Shown: positions 49,873 to 59,520 of the stretch, one piece after another
Layout: each line of letters begins with the position of its first letter
Position numbering within the stretch: the first letter of the stretch is position 1
Origin: an uncultured Acidobacteriota bacterium
GTDB lineage: Bacteria > Acidobacteriota > Blastocatellia > Pyrinomonadales > Pyrinomonadaceae
Length of the DNA: 64,000 nt
Reading direction: 5' to 3'
Assembly: GCA_937873515.1 (NCBI GenBank)
Contig: CALMYB010000026.1
Coordinates: 1 to 64,000 of the forward strand
Notes under the pieces: generated by a model
What the model was told of the DNA's origin: nothing
Databases searched by the model: none
What the model saw: the letters and a program-made list of their open reading frames with translations, nothing else
Program-made: the position numbers and the translations under genes

Positions 49873-52098
49873 ATGAGACTCAAAATCGAACCCTCCGCCT
49901 ACACACCGGCAGAGACGCTAACCGGCGAATCTGCTCCCGCATCTGCCTATTCGGCCGACCTTCGGGCGCTCGTTGCCGAAGGTGTCGCTGCTGCTCAAGC
50001 CGGCGACAGGGCCCGTGCTCGCGTCCTGCTGACACAGGCCACCGACAAAGATCCAGCGAACGCGGAAGCGTGGATGTGGCTGGCCTCGATCAGTGAATAC
50101 CCCGAAGAGCTTCTCGTGTTCTTGAACAAGGTTCTCGAGTGCGATCCATCAAATCAGCGCGCTATCGACTGGCATGCTTCGACTTGTTCGCTGATCGCAA
50201 AGAACTTTGTCCACCGCGGAGTTGCCGCAAAGGACGAGGGCAATCAGGAACTTGCGCTTGATTGCTTCGAAAAAGCGATCGAAAGCGACCCTAACAGTGA
50301 AATGGCGTGGTTCTGGAAAGCGTCGATCGCGCCGGACGAGTCGGTCGTCGTCGAATGCCTCAATCGCGTGCTTGATATAAATCCCGATAACGACGACGCA
50401 CGGACCGCTCTTGCGTCGATCGATGATGCCCGGATCCAAACTCGCTACCTTGCTGTTCAAAAGACCGTTGCGAGCGGCAATTGGTATGAAGCTCTGACCG
50501 AGCTCGATGAGTTCCTCGCCGACAACCTCGCGAATGTTGATGCATGGACGCTTCGCTCGCATATTTCCTCAAGTCTCGAAGAAAAGCTTCTCTGTTATGA
50601 ACGCGTGCTGAGCCTCGATCCCGACAACGGATTCGCGGCGGCAGGACGTGAATTCCTGAATGACCTCAACGCAGCCGCGAAACCGGCAGTTGCCGAGCAG
50701 CCCGCGGTCGTAGCGGAAGAAGAGACCGCGGCAGACGAAGGGAACGGCAATGCGATCGCAATGCCGAACGACATCCCGCTCGAGGCCGCAAATCCAATAC
50801 CGACCGGCAATGAAACGCGGCTCGATCCGCCCTATTTCCCGGTGGCCGCGGAAAACGCAGAGCCGGCCCCGGAGTATTTGCCGGATAATGAACCTGAGGT
50901 TGATCCGATGATAATGGCGGCTGTCCTCGCCGAACTCGAAGCGAACGACCAGACCGACATTCTCGAACCGGTAGAAGTTGTTGAGCCGCATTTTGACGGA
51001 GAGATACACATTTCTTCAGATCCTGAAGAGAGGGATGCCCATTCGAACACTCTAGAGTTCAGCAGTATTCCCGAAGGCTCGCCCTTCAACGATCTTGTCG
51101 AGGATCGAAAGGTCGAGCAGCCCGAAGAGCCTCTGTTTGATGATGACGACAATGTTCTCGAGAGCGGCACGCTCGAGCTTGCTCCTGAGTCCAATGCGTC
51201 GGCCGGTGTCGATGGCTTTTTAAAGGCATACGACGAAAGATTTGCTGAAACCTCCGAAGTTTCCGAGCCGGAGCCCGTACTCGAAGACAAGTCGGCGATT
51301 CACGAAACGTACGGGGCGCCGCTGGTCTCGTCGATTCCTGAATATGAATGTCCTTTCTGCGCGTCGGCCATCGACCCGAAGGCATTCTCATGCAAAGACT
51401 GCCGAGCGATCCTTTCGCTTGACGATGTTGAGGCGATCCTCGCCAGCACCACGGGCGATCTTGAGCAGATCCACGAGGCAGTGGTCGAGATGGAAGCATC
51501 CTTGAATTCGCGTGAGTTCACTGCACACGAGCTCACCGACCTTGGGATCGGCCATCTCAACCTCAAGAATTTTGATCGCGGACTTCGCTATCTTCAGGAA
51601 GCTGCACGCCTTGACCCGGACAACGTCATTTTTGTCTCACAGGTCAATTCGCTCGCGATCCGACTGGACGAGATACGCCGCCGCGAGGCATCTTCGGACA
51701 GCAAACCAAAGGGCTGCTCGATCCTCGTCGTCGATGACAGCGCTACCGTCCGCAAGCTGATCTCGAACAAGCTCGAAAAGCACGGGCACACCGTGATCTG
51801 CGCCTCTGACGGCGTTGAAGCCATGGAGGCTATCGACAATTTCACGCCGGAACTCGTCCTTCTCGATATCACGATGCCGCGAATGGACGGCTATCAGGTC
51901 TGCAAAATGATCCGCTCACATGAGACGGCCAAAGAAGTACCTGTCGTGATGATCTCCGGAAAAGACGGCTTTTTCGATAAAGTTCGCGGTAAGATGTCCG
52001 GCTGCACCGGATATATTACAAAGCCGTTCGGCCCTGAGACCTTGATGAAGGCTCTGGATACTTACCTGACGCAGCCGCAGCAACCTGTTGTAGAATGA
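49873..52098 (+). CDS. TPR/zinc-ribbon/response-regulator protein
   Basis: A 741-residue multi-domain protein. Residues about 28-270 are TPR repeats; 280-480 are acidic and disordered-looking; a zinc ribbon (CPFC and CKDC, about 493-511) follows; a second TPR segment is at about 535-605. The C-terminal receiver domain (about 628-741) has VVDDS, the phospho-acceptor Asp665 in LLDITMPRMDG and Lys717 in TKPFG. The receiver resembles PilG/PilH-type regulators. It is followed 53 bases later by the CheA-like kinase, its likely phosphodonor. Confidence 0.88.
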   Translation: MRLKIEPSAYTPAETLTGESAPASAYSADLRALVAEGVAAAQAGDRARARVLLTQATDKDPANAEAWMWLASISEYPEELLVFLNKVLECDPSNQRAIDWHASTCSLIAKNFVHRGVAAKDEGNQELALDCFEKAIESDPNSEMAWFWKASIAPDESVVVECLNRVLDINPDNDDARTALASIDDARIQTRYLAVQKTVASGNWYEALTELDEFLADNLANVDAWTLRSHISSSLEEKLLCYERVLSLDPDNGFAAAGREFLNDLNAAAKPAVAEQPAVVAEEETAADEGNGNAIAMPNDIPLEAANPIPTGNETRLDPPYFPVAAENAEPAPEYLPDNEPEVDPMIMAAVLAELEANDQTDILEPVEVVEPHFDGEIHISSDPEERDAHSNTLEFSSIPEGSPFNDLVEDRKVEQPEEPLFDDDDNVLESGTLELAPESNASAGVDGFLKAYDERFAETSEVSEPEPVLEDKSAIHETYGAPLVSSIPEYECPFCASAIDPKAFSCKDCRAILSLDDVEAILASTTGDLEQIHEAVVEMEASLNSREFTAHELTDLGIGHLNLKNFDRGLRYLQEAARLDPDNVIFVSQVNSLAIRLDEIRRREASSDSKPKGCSILVVDDSATVRKLISNKLEKHGHTVICASDGVEAMEAIDNFTPELVLLDITMPRMDGYQVCKMIRSHETAKEVPVVMISGKDGFFDKVRGKMSGCTGYITKPFGPETLMKALDTYLTQPQQPVVE

Positions 52099-52152
52099 TT
52101 TGCGGCGGGGTAAGTATCTTACCCGGCAGGTCGTAAGCTTGCTGTCCGCAAA
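52099..52152 (+). promoter_or_regulatory. Structured intergenic leader before the kinase gene
   Basis: TTTGCGG (52099-52105) pairs with CCGCAAA (52146-52152), which includes the A of the kinase start codon. Inside, GGGTAAG (52108-52114) pairs with CTTACCC (52118-52124) and GCAG (52126-52129) with CTGT (52142-52145). There is no Shine-Dalgarno sequence close to the ATG. The pairing could control kinase translation. Confidence 0.4.
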
Positions 52153-54212
52153 TGGAACCTTTAGAACTGCAAACATTGTTGGAGACCGCCGAGAGGCAGA
52201 TCTCTCTTGCACGGTCGAGTTTACTTGTTGTCGCGCAAACAGGCGCCGAAACGGGAAACTTGGCCGTCGCCGCGCGCGCGCTTCGCGAATTAAAGGTCCA
52301 AACGACCGAGCAGTCCCTCGATGACGTGACAAGTGCGATCGTCGATTGTGAGAATGCTCTCGATGCCCTGTTCTTATCCGGGGCGGCCTCATCCTCGGAT
52401 GCGTATTCGATCCTCGATCTGGTCGCCAAGATCGAATCCGCCCTGCTCGAAATGCCGCTTCTCTCCGGCGGGCTGGTCGATGATGTTTCAGGTTTTCTCG
52501 ATGCATCGTTCGAGCAGATCGCCCCGCGGCCCTCGGCCGAAGAGCCCGGCGATGCATCGGCCGCGTGGGTCGAAGAAGAATTTGAGATCGACGAGGAGAC
52601 TCTCGACATATTTCGTACCGAAGCTACCGATCTGCTCTCACAGATCGCGAACGATCTCGGCCGTCTTCAGATGGGCGCTGAGGCACAGTCCGCACTTTGG
52701 GATATACGCCGAAGTGCTCACACCTTCAAAGGTGCGGCGGGCGTGGTCGGGCTGAAGAAAGCGTCTGAACTCGCGCATCAAATGGAAGATCTGCTCGACA
52801 AGCTCGTCGAGAATGACCGGCCCGCAGATCCTTCGATCATCGAACTGCTCTACGACGCATTGAGTCAACTTGGCTCGGTCGTCGGCACCCACAGTACGGG
52901 CGATTCCGTTACGGATCTCGGTGAACGCTTTGCGTCCGCGATCGCCTCTCTCGGGTCCGCCGCAAACGGAAATGAAAAGGCGAAACCGCGAACGGTCTCG
53001 CCATTTCGCAAACCTGACAAAAAGCTCCATTCTCCGATCGTCCGTGTTTCGCTCGAACGGCTCGACGATCTTATTCAGCTCGCGACAAAGCTTGCGGCGA
53101 ACAACGAACTGCTTGAGAACGCACTCGCCGAGCAGCGGGAAGGGCGCGCGGAGAATGATCCAGATACCGTTTCCGAGATCTTGTTCGCCGCTCATGAGAT
53201 CACGGGAGCACTCGTCGAGAATCTTCGCCGTGTGCGTATGCAGCGGTTCGGCACGCTCGAAACACGCCTTAATCGCGCCGTCCATGTAACCTGTGAAGAA
53301 GAAGGTAAGCATGCCGCCCTTACGATCGAAAATGGCGATGTCGAGATCGATACGCTGCTCATTGACGCTCTTGTTGAACCACTCCTGCATCTGCTGCGCA
53401 ATTCGGTCGTCCATGGCATCGAACCGTCTGACCAGCGTCGCCTCCTCGGTAAGCGCGAGAAAGGCAGCATCATCGTCAAGGTGCGTTCCGCGGACGGCCT
53501 TGTGCTTATCTCCGTCGAAGATGACGGACGAGGCATCGTCGCCGAAACGTTGAAGCAGCGCGCCGTCAAGAACGGACTTCTCTCCTACGAGGATGCAGCC
53601 AAGCTCTCCGAAGCTGCGGCTCAGCAGCTGATCTTTGCGCAAGGATTAACGACGGCTGCAAAGATCAACCTCAATGCCGGGCGAGGCGTCGGAATGTCCA
53701 TCGTAAAGGAAAGCGTCGAACATCTCGGCGGAACCGTCGAGGTGATGTCCGAACCGCTGAAAGGAACGCGGTTCGTCCTCAGTGTGCCGGTCCACGCGGC
53801 GGCACCGGCCCACAAGATCGAACAGCTTACAAAAGACAAGGGTACGGCGCCGCTCGTGCTGATCGTCGATGACAGCGCGAGCATTCGCAAACACAACACG
53901 ACTCTGATCGAGAACGCCGGGTTTAGAACAATAACTGCGAAGGACGGCGTCGAGGCTCTCGAAGTTCTGCTTTCGGGTTCATGGCGTCCAGACCTGATAA
54001 TGTCGGACGTCGAGATGCCGCGTATGGACGGTTGGCAGCTTCTTGAAACGATCGGCGGCTCCGAAGACCTTGCTTCGATCCCGGTAGCTTTGGTCACCTC
54101 GCTCGACACGGACGATCATCGTCTGCGTGCGGCAGAACTCGGTGCTTCGTACTATTTCGTTAAGCCGCTTAAGGTGGAAAATTTGAAGGAACTTACAGTT
54201 TCTTTGAATTAG
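52152..54212 (+). CDS. CheA-like hybrid histidine kinase without a CheW domain
   Basis: A 686-residue protein. An N-terminal helical region (1-130) is followed by an Hpt domain with phospho-acceptor His190 (SAHTFKGAAG). The dimerisation segment (about 300-375) precedes a HATPase domain with LLRNSVVHGIEP (N box), VEDDGRGI (G1) and GRGVGMSIVKE (G2). The usual P5/CheW domain is absent; instead a receiver domain follows at about 570-686, with Asp619 (SDVEMPRMDG) and Lys671. It resembles a stripped-down ChpA/FrzE-type hybrid kinase. It likely forms a two-gene pathway with the upstream TPR-receiver protein. Confidence 0.9.
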   Translation: MEPLELQTLLETAERQISLARSSLLVVAQTGAETGNLAVAARALRELKVQTTEQSLDDVTSAIVDCENALDALFLSGAASSSDAYSILDLVAKIESALLEMPLLSGGLVDDVSGFLDASFEQIAPRPSAEEPGDASAAWVEEEFEIDEETLDIFRTEATDLLSQIANDLGRLQMGAEAQSALWDIRRSAHTFKGAAGVVGLKKASELAHQMEDLLDKLVENDRPADPSIIELLYDALSQLGSVVGTHSTGDSVTDLGERFASAIASLGSAANGNEKAKPRTVSPFRKPDKKLHSPIVRVSLERLDDLIQLATKLAANNELLENALAEQREGRAENDPDTVSEILFAAHEITGALVENLRRVRMQRFGTLETRLNRAVHVTCEEEGKHAALTIENGDVEIDTLLIDALVEPLLHLLRNSVVHGIEPSDQRRLLGKREKGSIIVKVRSADGLVLISVEDDGRGIVAETLKQRAVKNGLLSYEDAAKLSEAAAQQLIFAQGLTTAAKINLNAGRGVGMSIVKESVEHLGGTVEVMSEPLKGTRFVLSVPVHAAAPAHKIEQLTKDKGTAPLVLIVDDSASIRKHNTTLIENAGFRTITAKDGVEALEVLLSGSWRPDLIMSDVEMPRMDGWQLLETIGGSEDLASIPVALVTSLDTDDHRLRAAELGASYYFVKPLKVENLKELTVSLN

Positions 54213-54222
54213 AGTCTCCGCC

Positions 54223-54945
54223 TTACTTCCCGGGCGGTTTGCTCGGACGAAGCTCTATCCGGCTCGGCAATGCCCTCGCATCCATCCTAAAAAGATCGAG
54301 CACGACCTCGCCGATATCTTCCGGCTGGAGCTGCCACGCTTTGTCCTCAGTCGGCGTGTCGCCGCCAAAGGATGTATTCACACTGCCCGGACAGATGCCT
54401 GTTACCTTAATGTTATCGGCGCGGACTTCCTGCATCAACGCCTCCGTAAATCCGTTCACAGCGAATTTCGAGGCGTTGTAGGCCGCAGCTTTCGGCTGGG
54501 CGTATTGGCCCATCAGCGAAGAGATGTTGATGATGTAGCCGCCGCCCTGGCTCTTCATCAGCGGGATCGCGTAGTGGCATGCATAGAACGTTCCGAAAAG
54601 ATTCGTTTCGAGGGTTTGACGAAATATCTCGCCGCTTGTTTCCTCGACGGTCGTTCCGTTAAAGCCCACACCGGCACTGTTCACTAGAATATGGACGCCG
54701 CCAAATACCCTGACGGCCCCTTCGAGCATCTGACGAACCTGGCCTTCGCTGCGGACGTCGCAGGGTTCACCCGACGCTTCGCCTTTCTCAGACAGTTTCG
54801 CTACCGCGGCGCGCACATCTGTTTTCGAGCGGCCGCAGATAAATACCTTCGCACCTGACCTTACAAGCGCATCGGCAATGCCAAGGCCGATGCCCTTGCT
54901 TCCGCCAGTGATGACGGCGACTTTTCCGCCAAGTTCGAACGCCAT
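54223..54945 (-). CDS. Short-chain dehydrogenase/reductase
   Basis: A 240-residue SDR-fold enzyme. The cofactor motif TGGSKGIGLGIA (about 13-24), NSAGVG (about 87-92), catalytic Ser in NISSLMG and YNASK (about 155-159) are all present. CGRSKTD in the second strand, with Arg, suggests NADP preference. The substrate is unknown. It is 3 bases past gatB and likely in its operon. Confidence 0.93.
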   Translation of the reverse strand: MAFELGGKVAVITGGSKGIGLGIADALVRSGAKVFICGRSKTDVRAAVAKLSEKGEASGEPCDVRSEGQVRQMLEGAVRVFGGVHILVNSAGVGFNGTTVEETSGEIFRQTLETNLFGTFYACHYAIPLMKSQGGGYIINISSLMGQYAQPKAAAYNASKFAVNGFTEALMQEVRADNIKVTGICPGSVNTSFGGDTPTEDKAWQLQPEDIGEVVLDLFRMDARALPSRIELRPSKPPGK

Positions 54946-54948
54946 TCT

Positions 54949-56427
54949 CTAACCGCCTTTCAACTTATCGCGAAGTAGGTCATTGACGACCTTCGGGTTC
55001 GCTTTGCCGCTTGAGGCCTTCATTACCTGGCCGACAAAGAACCCGAAGAGAGCTTCTTTGCCGCCGCGATACGCTTCGACCTGCGCGGGATTGTTCGCGA
55101 TCGCCGCATCGACGAACGCTTCGATCGCCGAGCTGTCTGACACCTGCTCAAAACCGCGCTCAGATATGACCTCGCCCGGAGGCTTTCCCGTTGCGAACAT
55201 CTCGGAGAGCACTTCCTTCGCCTGATTATTATTGATCTTTCCCGCTCCGAGAGTGACGATCAATTCAGCAAGGTCTTCGGGCGACACGAGTGCCTCAGAG
55301 ATCTCCTTGCCCGACGCGTTAAGCTCGCGTGTGAGCTCGCCCAAGATCCAATTCGCGGACGTCTTCGGGTCCGCTGATACACGCGAAACCGTCTCGAAAT
55401 ATTCCGCTAATTCCTTTTCGCTCGTGAGCTGTACGGCGTCCGCAAAACTGAGTTGATAAACATCGATGAAGCGGTCGCGCATCGCATCCGGCATCTCGGG
55501 CATTTCGTTCTTTATGCCTTCGATGAACGATGCCGAAAGCTTCAGCGGCTGAAGGTCGGGTTCCGGAAAATACCGATAATCGTGTGCGTCCTCTTTCGAA
55601 CGCATTACGCGCGTCTCGCTGTTCTTCTCATCCCAAAGCCGCGTTTCCTGTCGAACCTCTTCACCCGCCTCATGTGCTTTGATCTGACGCTCGATCTCGA
55701 ACTCGATCGCCTTCTGCATAAAGCGTACGGAATTAAGGTTCTTTAGCTCGACCTTGTTGTTGAACTTCGTTTCACCGACGCGGCGTACGGAAACGTTCGC
55801 CTCGCAGCGTAGATTCCCTTTCTCCATATCGGCGTCGCTCGCCTCGACCCATTGCAACGCACGCCGCACGTGATTGACGTAATCATACGCCTGCCACGAC
55901 GTGCGGAAATCCGGCGCCGTAACGATCTCGCCAAGCGGCGTGCCCGCACGATTGAGATCGACATAAGAATATTTGTCCGTATCGGGGAGACCTTCGTGGA
56001 CATTCTTTCCCGCATCTTCTTCGAGGTGCATACGCTCGATATGGATCGTCAACGGCTTCCAATCCGTCGCACGTCCATGCTCGTCGCGTTCCGAGGTCAG
56101 GATCGTCAACTCGCCGTTCGCCGAAAAAGGCTTGTCGTATTGCGAGATCTGATAGCCTTTCGGCAGATCGGGGTAGAAGTAGTTCTTGCGCGAGAAAATG
56201 CTCGTCTCCTGCAGCTCAAGGCCCAATGCGATCGCAGCTCTCGCCCCGAGATCGACCACGTGCGAGTTCAGCACCGGCAATGCTCCCGGCAGACCGAGAC
56301 ACACGGGACAAGTGTTCGAATTCGGCTCACCGCCCGTCTCAACGCGGCAGCCGCAAAAGATCTTCGTCTCGGTCGCAAGCTGCGCGTGAATTTCCATGCC
56401 GATAACGGCTTCCCAACCTTCTTTCAT
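54949..56427 (-). CDS. gatB: Aspartyl/glutamyl-tRNA(Asn/Gln) amidotransferase subunit B
   Basis: A 492-residue subunit that binds mischarged tRNA and passes ammonia during transamidation. EAVIGMEIHAQLATETKIFC begins the protein, then CGCRVETGGEPNSNTCPVCLG with four metal-binding Cys, LPKGYQISQYDKP and YVDLNRAGTPLGEIVTAPD. The C-terminal GatB/YqeY domain runs from about 340. It implies indirect Gln- and/or Asn-tRNA synthesis. gatA and gatC are not in this window. Coupled to the SDR gene downstream. Confidence 0.97.
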   Translation of the reverse strand: MKEGWEAVIGMEIHAQLATETKIFCGCRVETGGEPNSNTCPVCLGLPGALPVLNSHVVDLGARAAIALGLELQETSIFSRKNYFYPDLPKGYQISQYDKPFSANGELTILTSERDEHGRATDWKPLTIHIERMHLEEDAGKNVHEGLPDTDKYSYVDLNRAGTPLGEIVTAPDFRTSWQAYDYVNHVRRALQWVEASDADMEKGNLRCEANVSVRRVGETKFNNKVELKNLNSVRFMQKAIEFEIERQIKAHEAGEEVRQETRLWDEKNSETRVMRSKEDAHDYRYFPEPDLQPLKLSASFIEGIKNEMPEMPDAMRDRFIDVYQLSFADAVQLTSEKELAEYFETVSRVSADPKTSANWILGELTRELNASGKEISEALVSPEDLAELIVTLGAGKINNNQAKEVLSEMFATGKPPGEVISERGFEQVSDSSAIEAFVDAAIANNPAQVEAYRGGKEALFGFFVGQVMKASSGKANPKVVNDLLRDKLKGG

Positions 56428-56442
56428 AATCGGATATTTTTA

Positions 56443-56955
56443 CTAATGTCGCGGCCTCGGCGTTACGAACATCGGACGCGGGCGCTCGGCCGTCCCTGTC
56501 GCCCAGAAATTGCCGCCTGCAAAGTAGCCCGGCTGCTGGTACGTGCGGCGGACGTTGTTGAAATGCCAGCGATTGCCGTAATAGACGTAGCCGTAATAAA
56601 GCCCGCTCTGCTGCGGCACGTAAACCACACTGCCGTTCTGCAAGGCTGTTTGCCCGCGATAATATGCGGCCCAGGCTTCGGATGCCGCGGCCGCTTGTTC
56701 CTGACTGACGCGTTCTGCTCGTAGCTTTTCGGAAAGTGCGGTCAACGCACGGGCGTCCGCCTCATCGCTTTTTGCACGCTCTTCGGGAGAACGGAAACCA
56801 AGACGCGCGTAATCCTCACGAAGCTGCTTTTCGGCAGCTACGCGCGAGTCTCGATATTTCTCGAGATCGAGGTTAGTGATCGTATGGCGCGTCTGCGCCG
56901 AGATCGAAACCGAAGAGACGGCCAGGATCAGGCCGACAAATATCAGAACCTTCAT
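56443..56955 (-). CDS. Secreted protein of unknown function
   Basis: A 170-residue protein with a signal peptide (1-20). The middle (about 25-90) is a charged amphipathic helix, and the C-terminal 70 residues are rich in Tyr, Gly, Arg and Asn (VYYGNRWHFNN). It has no known domain. It lies 15 bases before gatB, same strand. Base composition and codon use match the neighbours. Confidence 0.7.
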   Translation of the reverse strand: MKVLIFVGLILAVSSVSISAQTRHTITNLDLEKYRDSRVAAEKQLREDYARLGFRSPEERAKSDEADARALTALSEKLRAERVSQEQAAAASEAWAAYYRGQTALQNGSVVYVPQQSGLYYGYVYYGNRWHFNNVRRTYQQPGYFAGGNFWATGTAERPRPMFVTPRPRH

Positions 56956-57025
56956 AAAACTAAGTCCTCATACGGCTATTTTACCACAGCACGAGGTTCT
57001 GCGAGTCGCCCTTAAAAAAACAAGC

Positions 57026-57134
57026 TTGCCCGCGAATACCGCGAAATTCCGCAAATAAGAACGAGGCAATCCTGATCTTATTCGCGGTCATTCGCGTGAT
57101 TCGCGGGCAATTTCTTGCGCTATTCGCGGGCAAA
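57026..57134. repeat. Hairpin of repeated CGCGAAT words after btuB
   Basis: TTGCCCGCGAAT (57026-57037) and following CGCGAA words in the left arm match, inverted and imperfectly, ATTCGCGGGCAA and related words in the right arm (57075-57110), around a short loop. A third ATTCGCGGGCAA copy lies at 57122-57133. It lies between the btuB stop (57147) and the secreted-protein gene and could act as a terminator. Confidence 0.7.
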
Positions 57135-57146
57135 GCCTTTCAGCGC

Positions 57147-59519
57147 TTAGAACCCGAACGTGACGCCAAGCCTTCCCGTTCGCGACGCCGTGCGAAAGCC
57201 GTTCTCGAAATATTCGTTGTTAAATACATTCTCGATCGTCCCGTACAGGCGAAGTTTCATCGAATCTTCGCTGTGGAGCTTAAACGTGTATCCCGCGGTC
57301 AGATCGCCTTTTCGATTCCCTCGAAAGCGATAGACATACGTCGAGAATGTCGAATTACTGAATATCGGGGCGAAATAATCGCTCGTTGCGAGCAGATCAA
57401 AATTCACCCAGAACCGTCCGAAATTCTGCGTGGCGACAAGCGTGAACTGATGCTTCGGAATTCCGAAAGCACGCAGAATGCCGCTTCCCGCGACGGGCGA
57501 GATGCGGTTGCGGCTCTCGGTGTATGTATAGGAAGCAAAGAGATCGGTCGTGCGCGTCGGCCTTGCGGTTACACTGCCTTCGAAACCCGACGAGCGGCCG
57601 CCTTTTTGATTCTCGTAACCGCCAAAAGGCCTCGGCGTCGTGCCGATATCCGGAACAACGTTACCGTACCCGATAATGTCCGTCAGACGCGTCCAAAAGT
57701 ACGACGCCGAGAGCTTTAACCGATTCCGGAATGCCGATTGATCGATCCCGAGATCGAATGCGACCGACCTTTCCGGCTTTAGCGACGGGTCGCCAAGTGC
57801 CACGAACGATGCACTCGGCCATGTCGAGTAGAACGTCCCAAAGCGCTCATAAAGCGACGGCACACGATAGCCGTTCCCGACGTGAGCACGCAGCTTCGTT
57901 CCCGTCCGGAACGAATATGCGATCGCACCGTCGAGCGTGAACGCACCATCCGGCGAATCGAGCTGCACACCCTGATACGGCGAACCGGTAAGGCTGAACT
58001 CCGGCCGGCCGAGCCGATATCGCTGATAACGGACGCCGCCGGAAAGCGTCAGCCTTCCTGCCAACGGCTGTGAAAGTGCCTGAAGGAAAAACGTATCGCT
58101 CGACTGTGTCGCACGCGTAAAGAAATCGCTCGTACCTGCGGGCGTCAAACCTTCGTTGCCGAATCGCTCACGTTCGAACTCATATCCGCCCGAAACGGTA
58201 TTCGATCCGTTCGCGGCCCACGTGAGCTTTGCGTTTATCGTGTCGATACGGCCGTCAAAAATACTCGTCGAAGCGCTCTGAAAGCCCGGGCCGAGCGGCC
58301 CGTCGTCATTACGCCGACGCGTATCGACAACGTGATAATACGCGGAGAGAATGACGTTCTTGCTCAGCTGCTGTGACAACTTCGCGTGGCCGGAAAAGAA
58401 TCGGGACCGCTGAAGAGCGTCCGGATCGTCCTCGTCGGGCGTGAAATTCACGAACGGATCGGCGTCGATAATGATGTTGTTCGCTGCCGGCAGCGTACCG
58501 GCCGCGTCCGGTCCGACATTCAGGCGAACCTTGGCATTCGAGAAGAAAAATGCCGCCGAGATCGCGGTTCGCGTCGTAGGACGCAGGTCGGTCCGCATTT
58601 GTAGATTCGTGTTGTCGGCATTGTCGTCGCCGTCGATACCCTTCGTAAAAGCCGTGCGCGACACGCCGCCGCCAATGCCGTATTTTCCATCCCTGGTGCC
58701 GTGAGAAAGCGTCCCTCGGAATCGTCCGAAGCCCATCCCGCCGAAATTGCCGCTAACTTGTCCGTGCGTCCCGCTGCGTGCGGACGGAGTTTCAAAGTTC
58801 ACGACGCCGCCGATCGCATTCGTCCCATAAAGAGACGAACCCGAACCGCGAAGCACCTCGACGCGGCTTACGCTCGTCAGGGTCAGGTCGCTCAGGAACG
58901 GTGTTGCGTCGCCCGAGATCGATGACGGATCGCGAAACCTTACGCCGTCTATCAACACCGCAGTGTCTTGATTTCTAAGGCCGCGAGACTTGATCGAGGC
59001 CGTTCGTCCGAAACCGCCGAGCTGTTGAACACGAAAGCCCGGGATCGTTCTAAGGCTGTCGACGAGCGTGAAATCCGCTCGGTCACGCATCTCCTGCCCG
59101 CCGATGACGTCCACGGCCTTAGCGACGCTTTCGATCGGCTGCGCCGTATCGGCAGCGACCGTTACCGTCTCGCTTATACTCGCGATCGGAAGCTCGATCG
59201 TGACCTCGGCCTCACCGTTTGCCGGAACGTCGATCGTTGTCGCTTTTCCGGACCTTACGCATGAAGCACATTCGATCTCGACGGCATAGCTGCCCGGAGC
59301 GAGGTCGCCAAACGCGAACTGCCCTGCCGAATCCGAAGTTGTTTCGCGAACCGTCGCGTTGCCGGCCGAAGCTCGAAGGCGAACCTTCACGCCTTCGGTT
59401 GTTATTGCCATGCTTGCCGTTTTGGGGAGCGTTAGTTTGCCGCTGATCCGGCCGGATTGTTGTGCCGTGACAGAGAACGTCGTAGCGAGTAGTAAAAAAG
59501 TAAGATAAAAGAGTTTCAT
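57147..59519 (-). CDS. btuB: TonB-dependent outer-membrane cobalamin receptor
   Basis: A 790-residue receptor. After a signal peptide (1-18), a carboxypeptidase-regulatory-like (CNA-B/CarboxypepD) domain (about 20-105) precedes the TonB plug (DFTLVDSLRTIPGFRVQQ, about 145; LIDGVRFRDPS; VEVLRGSGSSLYGTNAIGG) and a 22-strand-type barrel to the C-terminal Phe (GRLGVTFGF). The gene is assigned to cobalamin because a cobalamin riboswitch sits directly upstream and a btuFCD operon adjoins it. GGAGG precedes ATG at 59519; the longer frame (59558) lacks it. Confidence 0.92.
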   Translation of the reverse strand: MKLFYLTFLLLATTFSVTAQQSGRISGKLTLPKTASMAITTEGVKVRLRASAGNATVRETTSDSAGQFAFGDLAPGSYAVEIECASCVRSGKATTIDVPANGEAEVTIELPIASISETVTVAADTAQPIESVAKAVDVIGGQEMRDRADFTLVDSLRTIPGFRVQQLGGFGRTASIKSRGLRNQDTAVLIDGVRFRDPSSISGDATPFLSDLTLTSVSRVEVLRGSGSSLYGTNAIGGVVNFETPSARSGTHGQVSGNFGGMGFGRFRGTLSHGTRDGKYGIGGGVSRTAFTKGIDGDDNADNTNLQMRTDLRPTTRTAISAAFFFSNAKVRLNVGPDAAGTLPAANNIIIDADPFVNFTPDEDDPDALQRSRFFSGHAKLSQQLSKNVILSAYYHVVDTRRRNDDGPLGPGFQSASTSIFDGRIDTINAKLTWAANGSNTVSGGYEFERERFGNEGLTPAGTSDFFTRATQSSDTFFLQALSQPLAGRLTLSGGVRYQRYRLGRPEFSLTGSPYQGVQLDSPDGAFTLDGAIAYSFRTGTKLRAHVGNGYRVPSLYERFGTFYSTWPSASFVALGDPSLKPERSVAFDLGIDQSAFRNRLKLSASYFWTRLTDIIGYGNVVPDIGTTPRPFGGYENQKGGRSSGFEGSVTARPTRTTDLFASYTYTESRNRISPVAGSGILRAFGIPKHQFTLVATQNFGRFWVNFDLLATSDYFAPIFSNSTFSTYVYRFRGNRKGDLTAGYTFKLHSEDSMKLRLYGTIENVFNNEYFENGFRTASRTGRLGVTFGF

Positions 59520-59520
59520 T

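Noticed and set aside
52638..53642. 334-codon minus-strand frame opposite the CheA-like gene
   Set aside because: Mirror frame of a conserved kinase; no independent evidence.
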